Shown here: positions 9,076 through 17,900 of the stretch, one piece after another
How positions within the stretch are numbered: the first letter of the stretch is position 1
How the letters are laid out: each line of letters opens with the position of its first letter
Source: JAEXNA01 sp041676625
GTDB lineage: Bacteria; Vulcanimicrobiota; Xenobia; Xenobiales; JADMJV01
DNA length: 64,000 bases
Reading direction: 5' to 3'
Assembly (NCBI GenBank): GCA_041676625.1
Contig: JBAYRN010000004.1
Span: forward strand, 31,362-95,361
Position numbers and translations under genes: made by a program
The notes under the pieces: model-generated
Database searches by the model: none
What the model saw: the letters and a program-made list of their open reading frames with translations, nothing else
Told to the model about the DNA's origin: nothing

Positions 9076-9087
9076 CAGGATATCCTG
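9076..9087. promoter_or_regulatory. 12-bp palindrome between divergent signalling genes
   Basis: CAGGATATCCTG is a perfect 12-base palindrome in the 112-base gap between the hybrid kinase (leftward) and the HD-GYP regulator (rightward). It lies 36 bases upstream of the TTG at 9124. The position would allow one protein to control both genes, but a symmetric 12-mer may arise by chance. Confidence 0.25.
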
Positions 9088-9123
9088 ATAGGGAGGAAAA
9101 CCCAAAGTGCAAAGGGGCTTTGT

Positions 9124-10176
9124 TTGACTGAGAGTAGAATTCTCATTGTAGATGATGACACAAGCGTTCACCGTGCTTTAAAGAGGCTTTTAGCCCGCGC
9201 CGGCTTCAACGAGGTAAAAGTTACCGACGAACCGGACCGAGTCATTGAGTTTTTTGAGACCTTTGATCCTGACCTAATGATTCTTGATCTCAATATGCCG
9301 GAGACGGACGGTTTCGCAGTGCTTACCCAACTCCGGGAGAAGAACCCCGAGCTTTTGATCAAGGTTCCAGTTATCGTGCTCACCGGCGAAGGTGGTCGCG
9401 ACAACAAGCGCCACGCTTTAGAGTTGGGTGCGCGGGACTTCCTTTCCAAACCGTGTGACCCGGTGGAGCTTCAGATGAGGGTCAAAGGCTACCTGGAGAT
9501 CCGCCACCTGCACCGGCGTCTGGAGTCCCACAACCAGGAACTGGAGCGCCGAGTCCGGGAGCGCACCCGCGAACTGGAAGACTCGAAGTACGAGGTGATC
9601 CAGCGATTGATGGCAGCCGCCGAATATCGTGACGATGATACCGGTGAGCACATCCTGAGAATGAGCCAGTATTCGGAGCTGATCGCTTTGGAGTACGGGT
9701 TGGATGAAATAGCAGCGGACCGTATCCTTTGGGCCAGCCCCATGCACGACATCGGCAAGATCGGAATCCCGGATGCGGTGCTGCTAAAGCCGGGAAAGCT
9801 TACCCCCGAAGAGTGGGAACTCATGAAAACCCATTGTCAGATCGGGGCGGAACTACTGGGTGGGAGCAATTCCGAAACCCTCAGGTTGGCAGAGATCATA
9901 GCGCTCACCCATCACGAGAAGTGGGACGGTAGTGGCTATCCGAGAGGGCTGCGAGGAGACGACATCCCTATCGAGGGAAGGATCGTGGCGGTGGCCGACG
10001 TGTTTGACGCCCTCACCTCGGAACGGCCTTACAAGAAAGCCTGGGCAGCCCAGGAAGCCATCGAAGAGATCAAGCGGTCCAGTGGATCCCATTTTGATCC
10101 GCAAGTGGTAGACGCTTTTATTCGCTGCTTACCGGGAGTGGAAGCCATCTCCAAGGCCTTTGGCAACGTTTTCTGA
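9124..10176 (+). CDS. Response regulator with HD-GYP phosphodiesterase domain
   Basis: The protein has 350 residues. Residues 1-125 form a receiver domain with the acidic pocket (IVDDD) and phosphoacceptor D55 (LILDLNMP), and a Lys in FLSKPCDP. A short coiled coil (residues about 130-160, many Arg/Glu/Leu) links it to an HD-GYP domain. That domain shows the metal-binding H208-D209 (MHDIGKIG), HHEKWDGSGYPRG with the GYP at 271-273, and VADVFDALTSERPYK. HD-GYP enzymes hydrolyse cyclic di-GMP; this one is soluble and presumably controlled by phosphorylation. It lies between two kinase genes. The start is TTG at 9124, with an AGGGG-type ribosome-binding site. Confidence 0.93.
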   Translation: MTESRILIVDDDTSVHRALKRLLARAGFNEVKVTDEPDRVIEFFETFDPDLMILDLNMPETDGFAVLTQLREKNPELLIKVPVIVLTGEGGRDNKRHALELGARDFLSKPCDPVELQMRVKGYLEIRHLHRRLESHNQELERRVRERTRELEDSKYEVIQRLMAAAEYRDDDTGEHILRMSQYSELIALEYGLDEIAADRILWASPMHDIGKIGIPDAVLLKPGKLTPEEWELMKTHCQIGAELLGGSNSETLRLAEIIALTHHEKWDGSGYPRGLRGDDIPIEGRIVAVADVFDALTSERPYKKAWAAQEAIEEIKRSSGSHFDPQVVDAFIRCLPGVEAISKAFGNVF

Positions 10177-10255
10177 GCGACCGACTGCTTTGCTGCGAGA
10201 ACTCATCGGGGAGGTCATCGGTGGAAGTAGTGGAAGCGTCTACTGAGGGTAGATA

Positions 10256-12613
10256 GTGGACGCAACCGCCTTTGGTCAAGCAGACATCAAGGTACTTCTG
10301 GTAGACGATTCACCGGAGCAGCGGCAGTTTGTCGGACTGCAGTTGGCCGAGCTGAGGTCACCACGTTTCCATTTGCGCGAAGCGTTTCGCCTGGCCGATG
10401 GTCTATCGATCCTGAGCAATGAACGGATTGACGTAGCACTTCTGGACCTCACTCTCCCCGACGCCCGGGGCCTGGAAGCCGTGACCACGGTCAGGAACCG
10501 GTTTCCGTCAGTGCCGGTGGTGGTGCTCACCGGAACCGACGATGAGCGCCTGGCTATGAAGGCCCTGCGAGAGGGAGCCGATGACTATCTGGTCAAGGAT
10601 GGGGTGACCGCGCAGGTCCTCAAGCGGGTCCTGCTCCACGCCATGGAGCGTCACCGGGTGGCCGAGGCTCTGGCCAGCAGCCGGGAGCGCTTGCTGGAGG
10701 CCCAGAAGCTAGAAGCGTTGGGCCGCCTGGCGGGGGGGATCGCCCACGATTTTAATAACGTTCTTGTCAGCATCATCGGCTACTCCGATATTCTGATGGA
10801 GGAGCTGGCCGATAGTGAGCTTTGTGAAGACGCTCGAGAGATCAAGTTGGCCGGGGAGCGGGCCACCCAGCTCACTCGGCAGATTCTGGCCTTCAGTCGC
10901 CGAGACCAACCCACCGTGGAGGCTCTGGATGTCAACGAGGTCGTGGACCCGATGCGGCGGATGCTGGCCCGGCTGCTACCTCGAAAGATCTGTCTGGACA
11001 TAAAGCTTGAGCCCTCTCTACCACGTATTTTGGCCGACCGGGGCCACCTGGAGCAGGTGGTGATGAACCTGGTGGTCAATGCCCGGGACGCCATTTCCGA
11101 GCGGGGAAAGATCTGTGTGAAAACCGATATCGTTCAGATGGAGCCGGACGGCCGGCATTTCGATACCGTGCCCTCTGCAGGCAACTACGTGGTCCTTCGG
11201 GTGGGTGACAACGGCTCGGGAATGCCCGAGCACGTGATCCGGCGGATTTTTGAGCCTTTCTTTACCACCAAATCCAAGGAGGCCGGAACCGGTCTCGGAC
11301 TTTCCACGGTCTACGGAATCGTAAAATCGGCCGGCGGCGGGATCGCAGTGGACTCCGCCCCCGGGTTAGGTACCCAGTTTCATGTCTATTTCCCCATCTC
11401 AGAACGGGAAGGTACCTGTGCTGAAGAGACAGTCTATGAAATGCTCTCCAGCCCTTCCGGAGAAAAGATCCTGGTGCTGGAAGACAAAGAGCCGTTGCGC
11501 AAACTGGTGGAGCGAGTGCTGAAGCGGGCCGGCTATGAGGTTGTGAGTGCGGTGAATGAAGCAGACGCAGAGGCTCTCTACGATCACAGCGTCGATCTGC
11601 TGCTTTTGGCCAAAACTTTTCGTGGTCAAGATGGAGAGAAGCTGGCCAGCGGCTTACTCGAAGAAACCCCGGGGGGGAGGGTGTTGGTGCTCACCAGTCA
11701 CGCGGCCGATCCGGTAGTAGCTCTGACCGCCTTCCCGTCTATAACCAAACCGTTTACCCCGGCCAGGCTGCTGACCCGGGTTTTGGAGGTCTTGAAGGCG
11801 CCGGCACCCACTTTCGAAGTGGTCACTTCAGAGAAGGGTTTTGCCTCGCCAGGAAAGCTGCCCACGGTGGGCGCCCCGACTTTACAGCAAGCGCCTCCCG
11901 AAGTAAATTCACGGCGAGAGAGCCAGGACGTTCAAGACCGGATCGACCATTTGAATCACATTATTTCTCACGACCTCCAGGAGCCCGTCCGGATGATCAA
12001 TTCGTATCTCGGCCTGCTGGCTCGCCGTTCGGGCCCGGATCTGGACTCGGGTAGTACCGAGTTCTTGGAGTTTGCCCGAGACGGGGGTGCTCGTTTGGAA
12101 AAGATGCTGCACGGAATTCTGAAGATTTCTCGTCTTAATCGCGATGCCCCTCGGGAAGTCACGGCCGATACTCGAGCTATCTTTGAACGCGTGAAGGAAA
12201 AATTTGCGAAGTACCCGGGTACGTTGGAATGGAAAGGTGCCTTTGCCACGCTTCCCATGTCTGGGGAGCATCTGGAAACCGCTCTCATCGAACTGGTGGA
12301 TAACGGCTTCAAGTTCCAAGCCGACAACCCCAAAGAGGCCCGGGTCACGGTGGCAGTGGAACTTACCGATGATTGCTTTGTAGTCAGCGTGGAAGACAAC
12401 GGTGTGGGGTTTCCCTCGGGTGACCTGGCTCCGTGTCTTGAGCTATTTGGGAGAATGCACGCCCGCGACGAGTATGACGGCGTGGGACTGGGGTTAGCTC
12501 TGTGCGGTGAGATAGCCAGGGTGTACTCTGGCAGTGTTGTGCTGACGCGGTTGAAGGAGGGAGGCAGTAGCGTTGGCCTGATCATTCCGAGAAAGGAAAC
12601 GATAGACAATTGA
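10256..12613 (+). CDS. Double histidine kinase: receiver-kinase-receiver-kinase fusion
   Basis: The protein has 785 residues with four modules in order. First is an intact receiver domain (residues 8-125, phosphoacceptor D64 in LLDLTLPD). Second is a HisKA/HATPase pair with H164 in GGIAHDFNN, an N-box (MNLVVNARDAI) and TGLGLSTVYG. Third is a receiver-like domain (about 395-510) in which the phosphoacceptor strand reads LLLLAKTFRG and has lost its Asp. Fourth is another kinase core with H572 in ISHDLQEP (phytochrome-type H-box), ending in an ATP-binding domain (DNGFKF, DNGVGF, GVGLGLAL). Two complete kinase cores in one chain are uncommon. Start is GTG at 10256 with GAGGG upstream. The Rcp1-like receiver gene overlaps its stop by 4 bases. 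Confidence 0.9.
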   Translation: MDATAFGQADIKVLLVDDSPEQRQFVGLQLAELRSPRFHLREAFRLADGLSILSNERIDVALLDLTLPDARGLEAVTTVRNRFPSVPVVVLTGTDDERLAMKALREGADDYLVKDGVTAQVLKRVLLHAMERHRVAEALASSRERLLEAQKLEALGRLAGGIAHDFNNVLVSIIGYSDILMEELADSELCEDAREIKLAGERATQLTRQILAFSRRDQPTVEALDVNEVVDPMRRMLARLLPRKICLDIKLEPSLPRILADRGHLEQVVMNLVVNARDAISERGKICVKTDIVQMEPDGRHFDTVPSAGNYVVLRVGDNGSGMPEHVIRRIFEPFFTTKSKEAGTGLGLSTVYGIVKSAGGGIAVDSAPGLGTQFHVYFPISEREGTCAEETVYEMLSSPSGEKILVLEDKEPLRKLVERVLKRAGYEVVSAVNEADAEALYDHSVDLLLLAKTFRGQDGEKLASGLLEETPGGRVLVLTSHAADPVVALTAFPSITKPFTPARLLTRVLEVLKAPAPTFEVVTSEKGFASPGKLPTVGAPTLQQAPPEVNSRRESQDVQDRIDHLNHIISHDLQEPVRMINSYLGLLARRSGPDLDSGSTEFLEFARDGGARLEKMLHGILKISRLNRDAPREVTADTRAIFERVKEKFAKYPGTLEWKGAFATLPMSGEHLETALIELVDNGFKFQADNPKEARVTVAVELTDDCFVVSVEDNGVGFPSGDLAPCLELFGRMHARDEYDGVGLGLALCGEIARVYSGSVVLTRLKEGGSSVGLIIPRKETIDN

Positions 12614-13044
12614 GACCGATAGAGATTTTACTGGTAGAGGACAACCCCGGAGATGTCCGTTTGACCCAGGAGGCGATGAAGGATGCCAAGGTGACCAATA
12701 CCCTTCACGTGGTGGGCGACGGGATCGAGGCTCTGGAGTTCTTGAGGAAGGAAGGTCGCTTTCAAGATTCTCCGGTACCGGATTTGGTCTTACTGGATCT
12801 CAATCTCCCCCGCAAGAGCGGTCGGGAGGTCCTCCAGGAGATGAAGGAGTCCGAAGAGTTTAAAGCCATACCCGTGGTGGTTCTGACCACCTCGGAGGCC
12901 CATCGCGATGTGCTGGAGTCTTACAGCCTACAGGCCAACTGCTACGTGACCAAGCCGTTAGATTTTGAACAGTTTTGTAAGGTGGTGGAAAGCATCGAGC
13001 AGTTCTGGTTCACCATGGTAAAGCTGCCCTCGACCAGTCTGTAA
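12610..13044 (+). CDS. Rcp1-like single-domain response regulator
   Basis: The protein has 144 residues and consists of one receiver domain only. It shows the Rcp1-type opening (ILLVEDNPGDVRLTQEAM), the acceptor Asp in LVLLDLNLPRKSG, the Thr in VVVLTTSEAHRD and the Lys in YVTKPLDFEQF. Rcp1 proteins receive phosphate from phytochrome-type kinases, which fits the phytochrome-like H-box of the second kinase core in the preceding gene. Its TTG start overlaps that gene's stop as TTGA, implying translational coupling. With no output domain it probably works by protein-protein contact or as a phosphate shuttle. Confidence 0.92.
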   Translation: MRPIEILLVEDNPGDVRLTQEAMKDAKVTNTLHVVGDGIEALEFLRKEGRFQDSPVPDLVLLDLNLPRKSGREVLQEMKESEEFKAIPVVVLTTSEAHRDVLESYSLQANCYVTKPLDFEQFCKVVESIEQFWFTMVKLPSTSL

Positions 13045-13048
13045 CGTG

Positions 13049-13076
13049 AAAAAGGACCACCGAAGTGGCCCTCTTT
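13049..13076. terminator. Bidirectional terminator between rcp-like gene and rplT
   Basis: An AAAAAGG-rich arm, a stem GGACCAC / GTGGCCC around a CGAA tetraloop and a CTCTTT arm lie between two converging genes. The A-rich and T-rich flanks allow termination in either direction; the stem has one imperfect pair. Confidence 0.55.
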
Positions 13077-13101
13077 CGCGTCTAACAGATCAGGCAACGG
13101 G

Positions 13102-13467
13102 TTAGCTGAGCGCGGAAACGTTGTCTTTGGCTTTAGCCACCAACGCTGCGAAGGCAGCGCTGTCTTCTATGGCGATTTGGGCCAGAACCTTACGGTCCAG
13201 GTTGATACCGGCATTTTTCAGTCCGTTCATAAAACGGCTGTAAGACATTCCGTTGGCTCGGGTGGCGGCGTTGATCCTGGCGATCCAGAGTCGACGAATC
13301 TCCCGTTTTTTGTTACGACGGTCGCGATAGGCGTACTGCTGGGCGTGTAGAAAAGCTTCCTGAGCAGAATTGACTCGGCGGCTTCTGGCCCCACGGTAGC
13401 CTTTCACGGCTTTCATGAGTTTGCGACGTTTTTTGAGGGCTATCGGCCCTCGTTTCACTCTTGGCAT
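13102..13467 (-). CDS. rplT: 50S ribosomal protein L20
   Basis: The protein has 121 residues and matches L20 along its whole length: MPRVKRG start, very basic N-terminal arm (KKRRKLMKAVKGYRGARSR), the YRDRRNKKREIRRLWI core and the RINAATRANGMSYSRFM segment. L20 binds 23S rRNA early in large-subunit assembly and in several bacteria also represses its own operon by binding the leader mRNA. It lies 24 bases after rpmI. The usual upstream gene infC is not next to the pair here; the region beyond rpmI is occupied by a divergent peptidase gene. Confidence 0.98.
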   Translation of the reverse strand: MPRVKRGPIALKKRRKLMKAVKGYRGARSRRVNSAQEAFLHAQQYAYRDRRNKKREIRRLWIARINAATRANGMSYSRFMNGLKNAGINLDRKVLAQIAIEDSAAFAALVAKAKDNVSALS

Positions 13468-13491
13468 GAGAGAAATCCTTTCTCAGGTTGC

Positions 13492-13695
13492 TTACAAGCC
13501 AGGTACGCAGAGACGAATCATTCTTTCGTCCGCTGCGGAAACCAGGGTGGTTTTCCGGAACTTGCGCGTACGCTTGGGGGATTTTTTCTCCCGGATGTGG
13601 TGACATCCGGAAAACTCCCGCATGCGCTTGAGCTTGCCTGTACCTGTCTTTTTCACACGTTTTGCTACCGCTTTTCTAGTCCGAATTTTCGGCAC
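13492..13695 (-). CDS. rpmI: 50S ribosomal protein L35
   Basis: The true start is the GTG at 13695, preceded by AAAGGAGG with a 5-base gap. It gives 67 residues beginning (M)PKIRTRKAVAKRVKKTGTGK, the standard L35 N-terminus, and continuing with the basic HHIREKKSPKRTRKFRK segment. Upstream in-frame sequence to 13749 has no family similarity. L35 is a small large-subunit protein and is normally encoded beside L20, as here. A leader of roughly 105 bases separates the predicted transcription start from the GTG and could hold a regulatory structure. Confidence 0.96.
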   Translation of the reverse strand: MPKIRTRKAVAKRVKKTGTGKLKRMREFSGCHHIREKKSPKRTRKFRKTTLVSAADERMIRLCVPGL

Positions 13696-13808
13696 GACAG
13701 CCTCCTTTCCGTGAAGGGCGCTTTTTCCAATCTCTTCCACTTGGACCATACGAACTGATGTTGTAAGGTGGGAAGAGGTTCTTAAGGCTTAGCGCCAAAC
13801 AGGGCCCG

Positions 13809-13837
13809 AGTATAGCAAACTGGGATCAAGGCGTCAA
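13809..13837 (-). promoter_or_regulatory. Predicted sigma-70 promoter for rpmI-rplT
   Basis: On the minus strand TTGACG (13832-13837) and TATACT (13809-13814) are separated by exactly 17 bases, close to the sigma-70 consensus. The -35 box ends one base before the GTG start of the divergent M48 gene, so any promoter for that gene must overlap this region or the rpmI leader. Confidence 0.65.
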
Positions 13838-13838
13838 T

Positions 13839-14969
13839 GTGAATTCACTCTCGAAATATCTGCTGAGACTCTCACTGATATTGGTCCTGGTCGCTTGCTC
13901 ATCCTGGGCTTTCCCCGGTCATGTTTTTGTCGGCAATCAGCCGCTGCAACAAGATTCTGCTTCGGGATCGGTTTCGGTCATTCATTTCATACGCCTGGTC
14001 CAATCGGATCGACCAGACCAGGTCAAACTCGAGGGCTCCTCCCTGCTGATCACCGACACCGAAGGGCGTGTGCACACCATCACTCTCAATCAGGCTCAGC
14101 GCCTGGAGCGATGGCCGGAGGCCCTGGAATTGCTGGGGTACCAGCGCAAGGAGAACCGGGATACCGGCGTGGTGGATTACCGGATGGTGGAGAAGGCCGA
14201 ACTCGTCAAAGTCGAGAGCGATCGGATCAAGGAGGAGCGATCCATGCGTCGGCCCGGGTACCGTAAGGCCCGGGAAACCTTTGACAAAGTCCTGGCCAAG
14301 ATCGGCCGCTCCGAAGACCACGCCACCCGGGCTCGGATCGAATCCATCGGCCGCAAGATCGTGGCCCAGTGCCCCCTCGACGGTTTGCTCTGGAGGTTCG
14401 AGCTCATAGAGACCGACGCCCCCAACGCACTCTGCACCGGGGAGGGGCACGTGATCGTGACCACCGGACTTATGGACCTGGACTTGACCGACGATGAATT
14501 GGCCGGGGTGTTGGGGCACGAGGTCGCCCACGGGGTGCGCCGCCACGCTCAGATTTATGAAGAGCGTTATAACGAATACGTGAAACTGGTGGGCCAGATT
14601 CAGCAACTGAGCTACGACTACCAGCGGCTCAGCGAAGACGGTACGCCCCACGAGATCCAGCGGCTGCGCTCCCAGGTGGGGGAACTGGAGAAGCGCTACA
14701 AGTTTGTGGTGGACTATCTCCAGAATAAGCAAGATTACGACCAGGATGAAGAGGAGGAGTCCGATGTGCTGGGTATGCAGTACGCCGCCGCTGCGGGTTA
14801 CGACCCCATGGGCGAGGGGAGGGCGCTGGTCAAACTTCGCAAGAGAGCGGTGGAACTCTTCGGGCAAGCCTATTTAGAGGGAAGTCGGACCCACCCTCCG
14901 CTGGAAAGACGGCTCCAGATTCAAGAAACGGTACGCCGCCGCTGGCAGGAAGAACTACGTAAAAGATAG
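13839..14969 (+). CDS. M48 family zinc metallopeptidase, predicted lipoprotein
   Basis: The protein has 376 residues. The N-terminus is a signal sequence ending in a lipobox (LVAC), so the mature protein should be lipid-anchored. A central domain carries H227-E-V-A-H231 followed by GVRRHA, the M48 zinc site. The third ligand region is present as ESDVLGMQYAAAAGYDP, in the usual position for M48 loop peptidases (BepA/LoiP-like periplasmic proteases). An insertion of about 60 charged residues (YNEYVKLVGQIQQLSYDYQRL onward), predicted coiled coil, separates the two zinc-site elements. The likely role is envelope protein quality control. Start is GTG at 13839; it directly abuts the rpmI promoter. 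Confidence 0.9.
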   Translation: MNSLSKYLLRLSLILVLVACSSWAFPGHVFVGNQPLQQDSASGSVSVIHFIRLVQSDRPDQVKLEGSSLLITDTEGRVHTITLNQAQRLERWPEALELLGYQRKENRDTGVVDYRMVEKAELVKVESDRIKEERSMRRPGYRKARETFDKVLAKIGRSEDHATRARIESIGRKIVAQCPLDGLLWRFELIETDAPNALCTGEGHVIVTTGLMDLDLTDDELAGVLGHEVAHGVRRHAQIYEERYNEYVKLVGQIQQLSYDYQRLSEDGTPHEIQRLRSQVGELEKRYKFVVDYLQNKQDYDQDEEEESDVLGMQYAAAAGYDPMGEGRALVKLRKRAVELFGQAYLEGSRTHPPLERRLQIQETVRRRWQEELRKR

Positions 14970-14980
14970 CGATACAGCGG

Positions 14981-17900
14981 CTACCAACGGCGCAGCTTCA
15001 GCAAGGTGGAGCGGGCGATGCCGGCCTGCAAGACCTTGGAGGGGGGAAGCGACAGCCACAACCTGGCCATATTGTTGACCTCGACTTCCAGCTCTCCGGT
15101 AGGAGGATGAAGGGTGATCGCCTCGGTCAGAGCCTCTATACCCGCATCCAGGCCTTTGAGTTGGCGAGGGGATTCAGCGTTGACCAGGTTCTGTGCGGTC
15201 AACAGGTAGCAACGCACCAGGCGGGGCAGGCTTTTTTGTCCGTATTTCAGATACTCCAGGTAGCACAGTCTGGTGGCCAGGCAGTAAAGCCCCGCAGACA
15301 GTGTGGCGAACTTCCAGGAGTAAGAACTCAACTCTCCCACCCGGGCGGCCCGGCGGAGAATGGTTTCGGTCAGGGGGGTGTAAGCCTTCGGATGGTTCTT
15401 GACCAGGGCTTCCAGGGTGCCGACCACCATCTCTTCCAGGTTGCCACCCTGCGCCGAAGACTCGGGTAACGGCAGTTCACTCAAAAGCCGGGTCGCTTCT
15501 TCTCTCCACTGGCCTGGATCGTCCAGCAGGACACCCCGCAAAAGTGTCAGGACCCTGCTCAAGGCTTCGTGGCGCTCCGCCGGTAGCGAAGAAGCGTGGT
15601 AGACCCCGATCTGCAGAGGGAGCTCTTGATCGGGTGTGAGGGGCTGTTCATGGCGGCTCACGGCAAGGGTGCTTTTCAGGGTTTTGAGCGCCTCCTCTTG
15701 TCGGCCGAGCAGGTGCAGCAAGCGCGCCTTTTCCGCCGAGCGGGAAAGGGCTTCATCTCTTTGATAATTGCTCCGGGCGATGTCGATGGCAGGCTCCAGA
15801 TCGTCTAACGCCTCCTGGTAGCGCCCTAGCTTTTGTAGCAGACTAGCCCGATTCTGCAGGCAGCTGGCCCGCCTCGGGCTCATCGCGCTCTCCGGCCGCC
15901 GACTGAACGCTTCCACCCCTCTGGAGTAGGCCTCCAGGGCCTCGGACTCCCGGCCCAGGGTATCCAATATGGCCCCTCGACCCGACTCTACGTCGGCCGC
16001 GAACTCCAGGATATCCGGACTGGTTTCTTGCAAGATCGGGGGCAGGGAATCTACGGCTTTATCAAAGTCTTCGAGGGCTTCTTCCAGGCGGTTTAGCTTG
16101 ACCAGAGACCATCCCCGCTGAGTTTGAAGTTTGGTGATCGGATCGACGTCCTGGTTTTCCACCCAGTCACTTCGTAAGAGACTGCGGAAATTGTTTCGGA
16201 AACGACTCACCGCTTTCAGCAAGAGGGTCAACCGCTCCACGGTGGTTCGGTAATCATTATCCCGTCTAGTGGGTATCAGGGCCAGCAGCCTTAAGCTCTT
16301 AAATAGCTTGATGCAGCGAGAGCGAAGCTCTCGATAGTCTTCCTCGCCCAGCCGCTCCAGGGCCAGTGCTTCGATTCGACCGTCCAGTTCCCGAAGTAGT
16401 TCTACCGAAGACTCAAAGTCATCCTGCAGTCCGTCGCTGAGCAGGTGGACTCGTTCCAACAAGATGTGGCAGTGGTGAAGTTCAAGTTCTGGCCCGGACA
16501 GCGCCTCGCCCAATTGGTCGACCACCTTGGCGGCCCGGTCCAGATCGACGAGACTGGCCTGTTGATCGGCCAGTTCTCCAAAGAGGGAGGCCCTCTCCAG
16601 TAAAGCGCTGATGATGGTCTGGGCGATCTGGGGCTCCTGCCAATATTCCTCTCTGCTCTCCTCGATCACCGCCGTCACGTCATCCAGGGCGCTGCCCAGT
16701 GAACCCATGGCCCGGAAGGCGGAAGCTCGCAGCAAATAGGCGTCGGCGGTCTTTAGAAGATTTTGCTTGTCGGTCTTGACGCTCTTGAAGAGAGCCAGGG
16801 CTCTGCTGGCAAGCTTGAGTTTGGTAGCGGCCTTCTGAGATGGAAGCTGGGCAAACTGGAGGAGCGAGGTAGCCAGCTCTCCGAGCAGATGGGGATGCCC
16901 ATCGGACTCCACCAGTCGAGTTAGAAGTTCGATGGCCCGTTGAAACTCTTCTTCGGCCCGGGCCGGCTGCCCCTCGTCTCGCAAGGCCGCAGCCAGGTTG
17001 TGGTGGGCTGCCGCCCGCTGAGCGGCCAGGGCCTCCCGGCGATCGGGGGTCAGCTTTTCTTCAAAGATCTCGAGCACCCGCTCGCAGCTCTTGCGGGCCA
17101 CCTGGTGGTCCCCGGCTAGCAGACTGACTTCAGCCAGGGAGTTCAACGCCCCGGCGAGCTCTTCGAGGTGCTTGCTTCCCTGACTGACTACCGCCAGGCG
17201 ATAATCGGCGACCGCTGCCGAGAGGTCTTCTCGGGCGGATTCAAGATCATTGATGACTCGGTGAAGGCGGCCCCGGCAGCTCAGGGCGAAAGCTCTCTCA
17301 GCGTAGAGATCCTCCCGGTGCTCCTTCTCTACCAATCGGTCCAGGATCTCAACCGCTCGGTCAAAGCTCTCCTCGGCTTGCTTGAGGTCACTTCGGGGTA
17401 GCAGGCAGAGGCCTCGATTGGCGTAGGTCTTGGCCAGATCGGTTCGCACGTCGATGCGGCCTTCGGCCACCAGATAGGTTCGAATAGAAATCGCGGAAGC
17501 GTAGTCTCGCTCGGCCTCTTCCAGGATCCCGTGGCGAGTCAGGATGGCTCCTCGATCGTTGTAAACCGAAGCCAGGTCGTTGCGGAGGTGTTCAAAGTTC
17601 TCCCGATGGACCAGGGTCTCCAATAGGTCGAGACTGGCATTGGCGGCAGTCAGGGCGTACTCGATATTGCCCTGGTCAAGGGCGAGCCCCGCTCGGGTCT
17701 TGTAGACATCGGCCAGCTGCGGGCGGAGATCTCGCCGGTTTTCCTTTTCGACCAGCTCTAAATAGCCGGTCAGGGCCTCTTCCAGATCAATCTGGGCCTG
17801 GTGATAACTCTTGAGAGCCCGGTAGATCACGGCCCGATTATGACGAGAAAGCATCCACAGGGAAGTGAGATCTTTGCGACCTTCGGCGACCACTTTTTCG

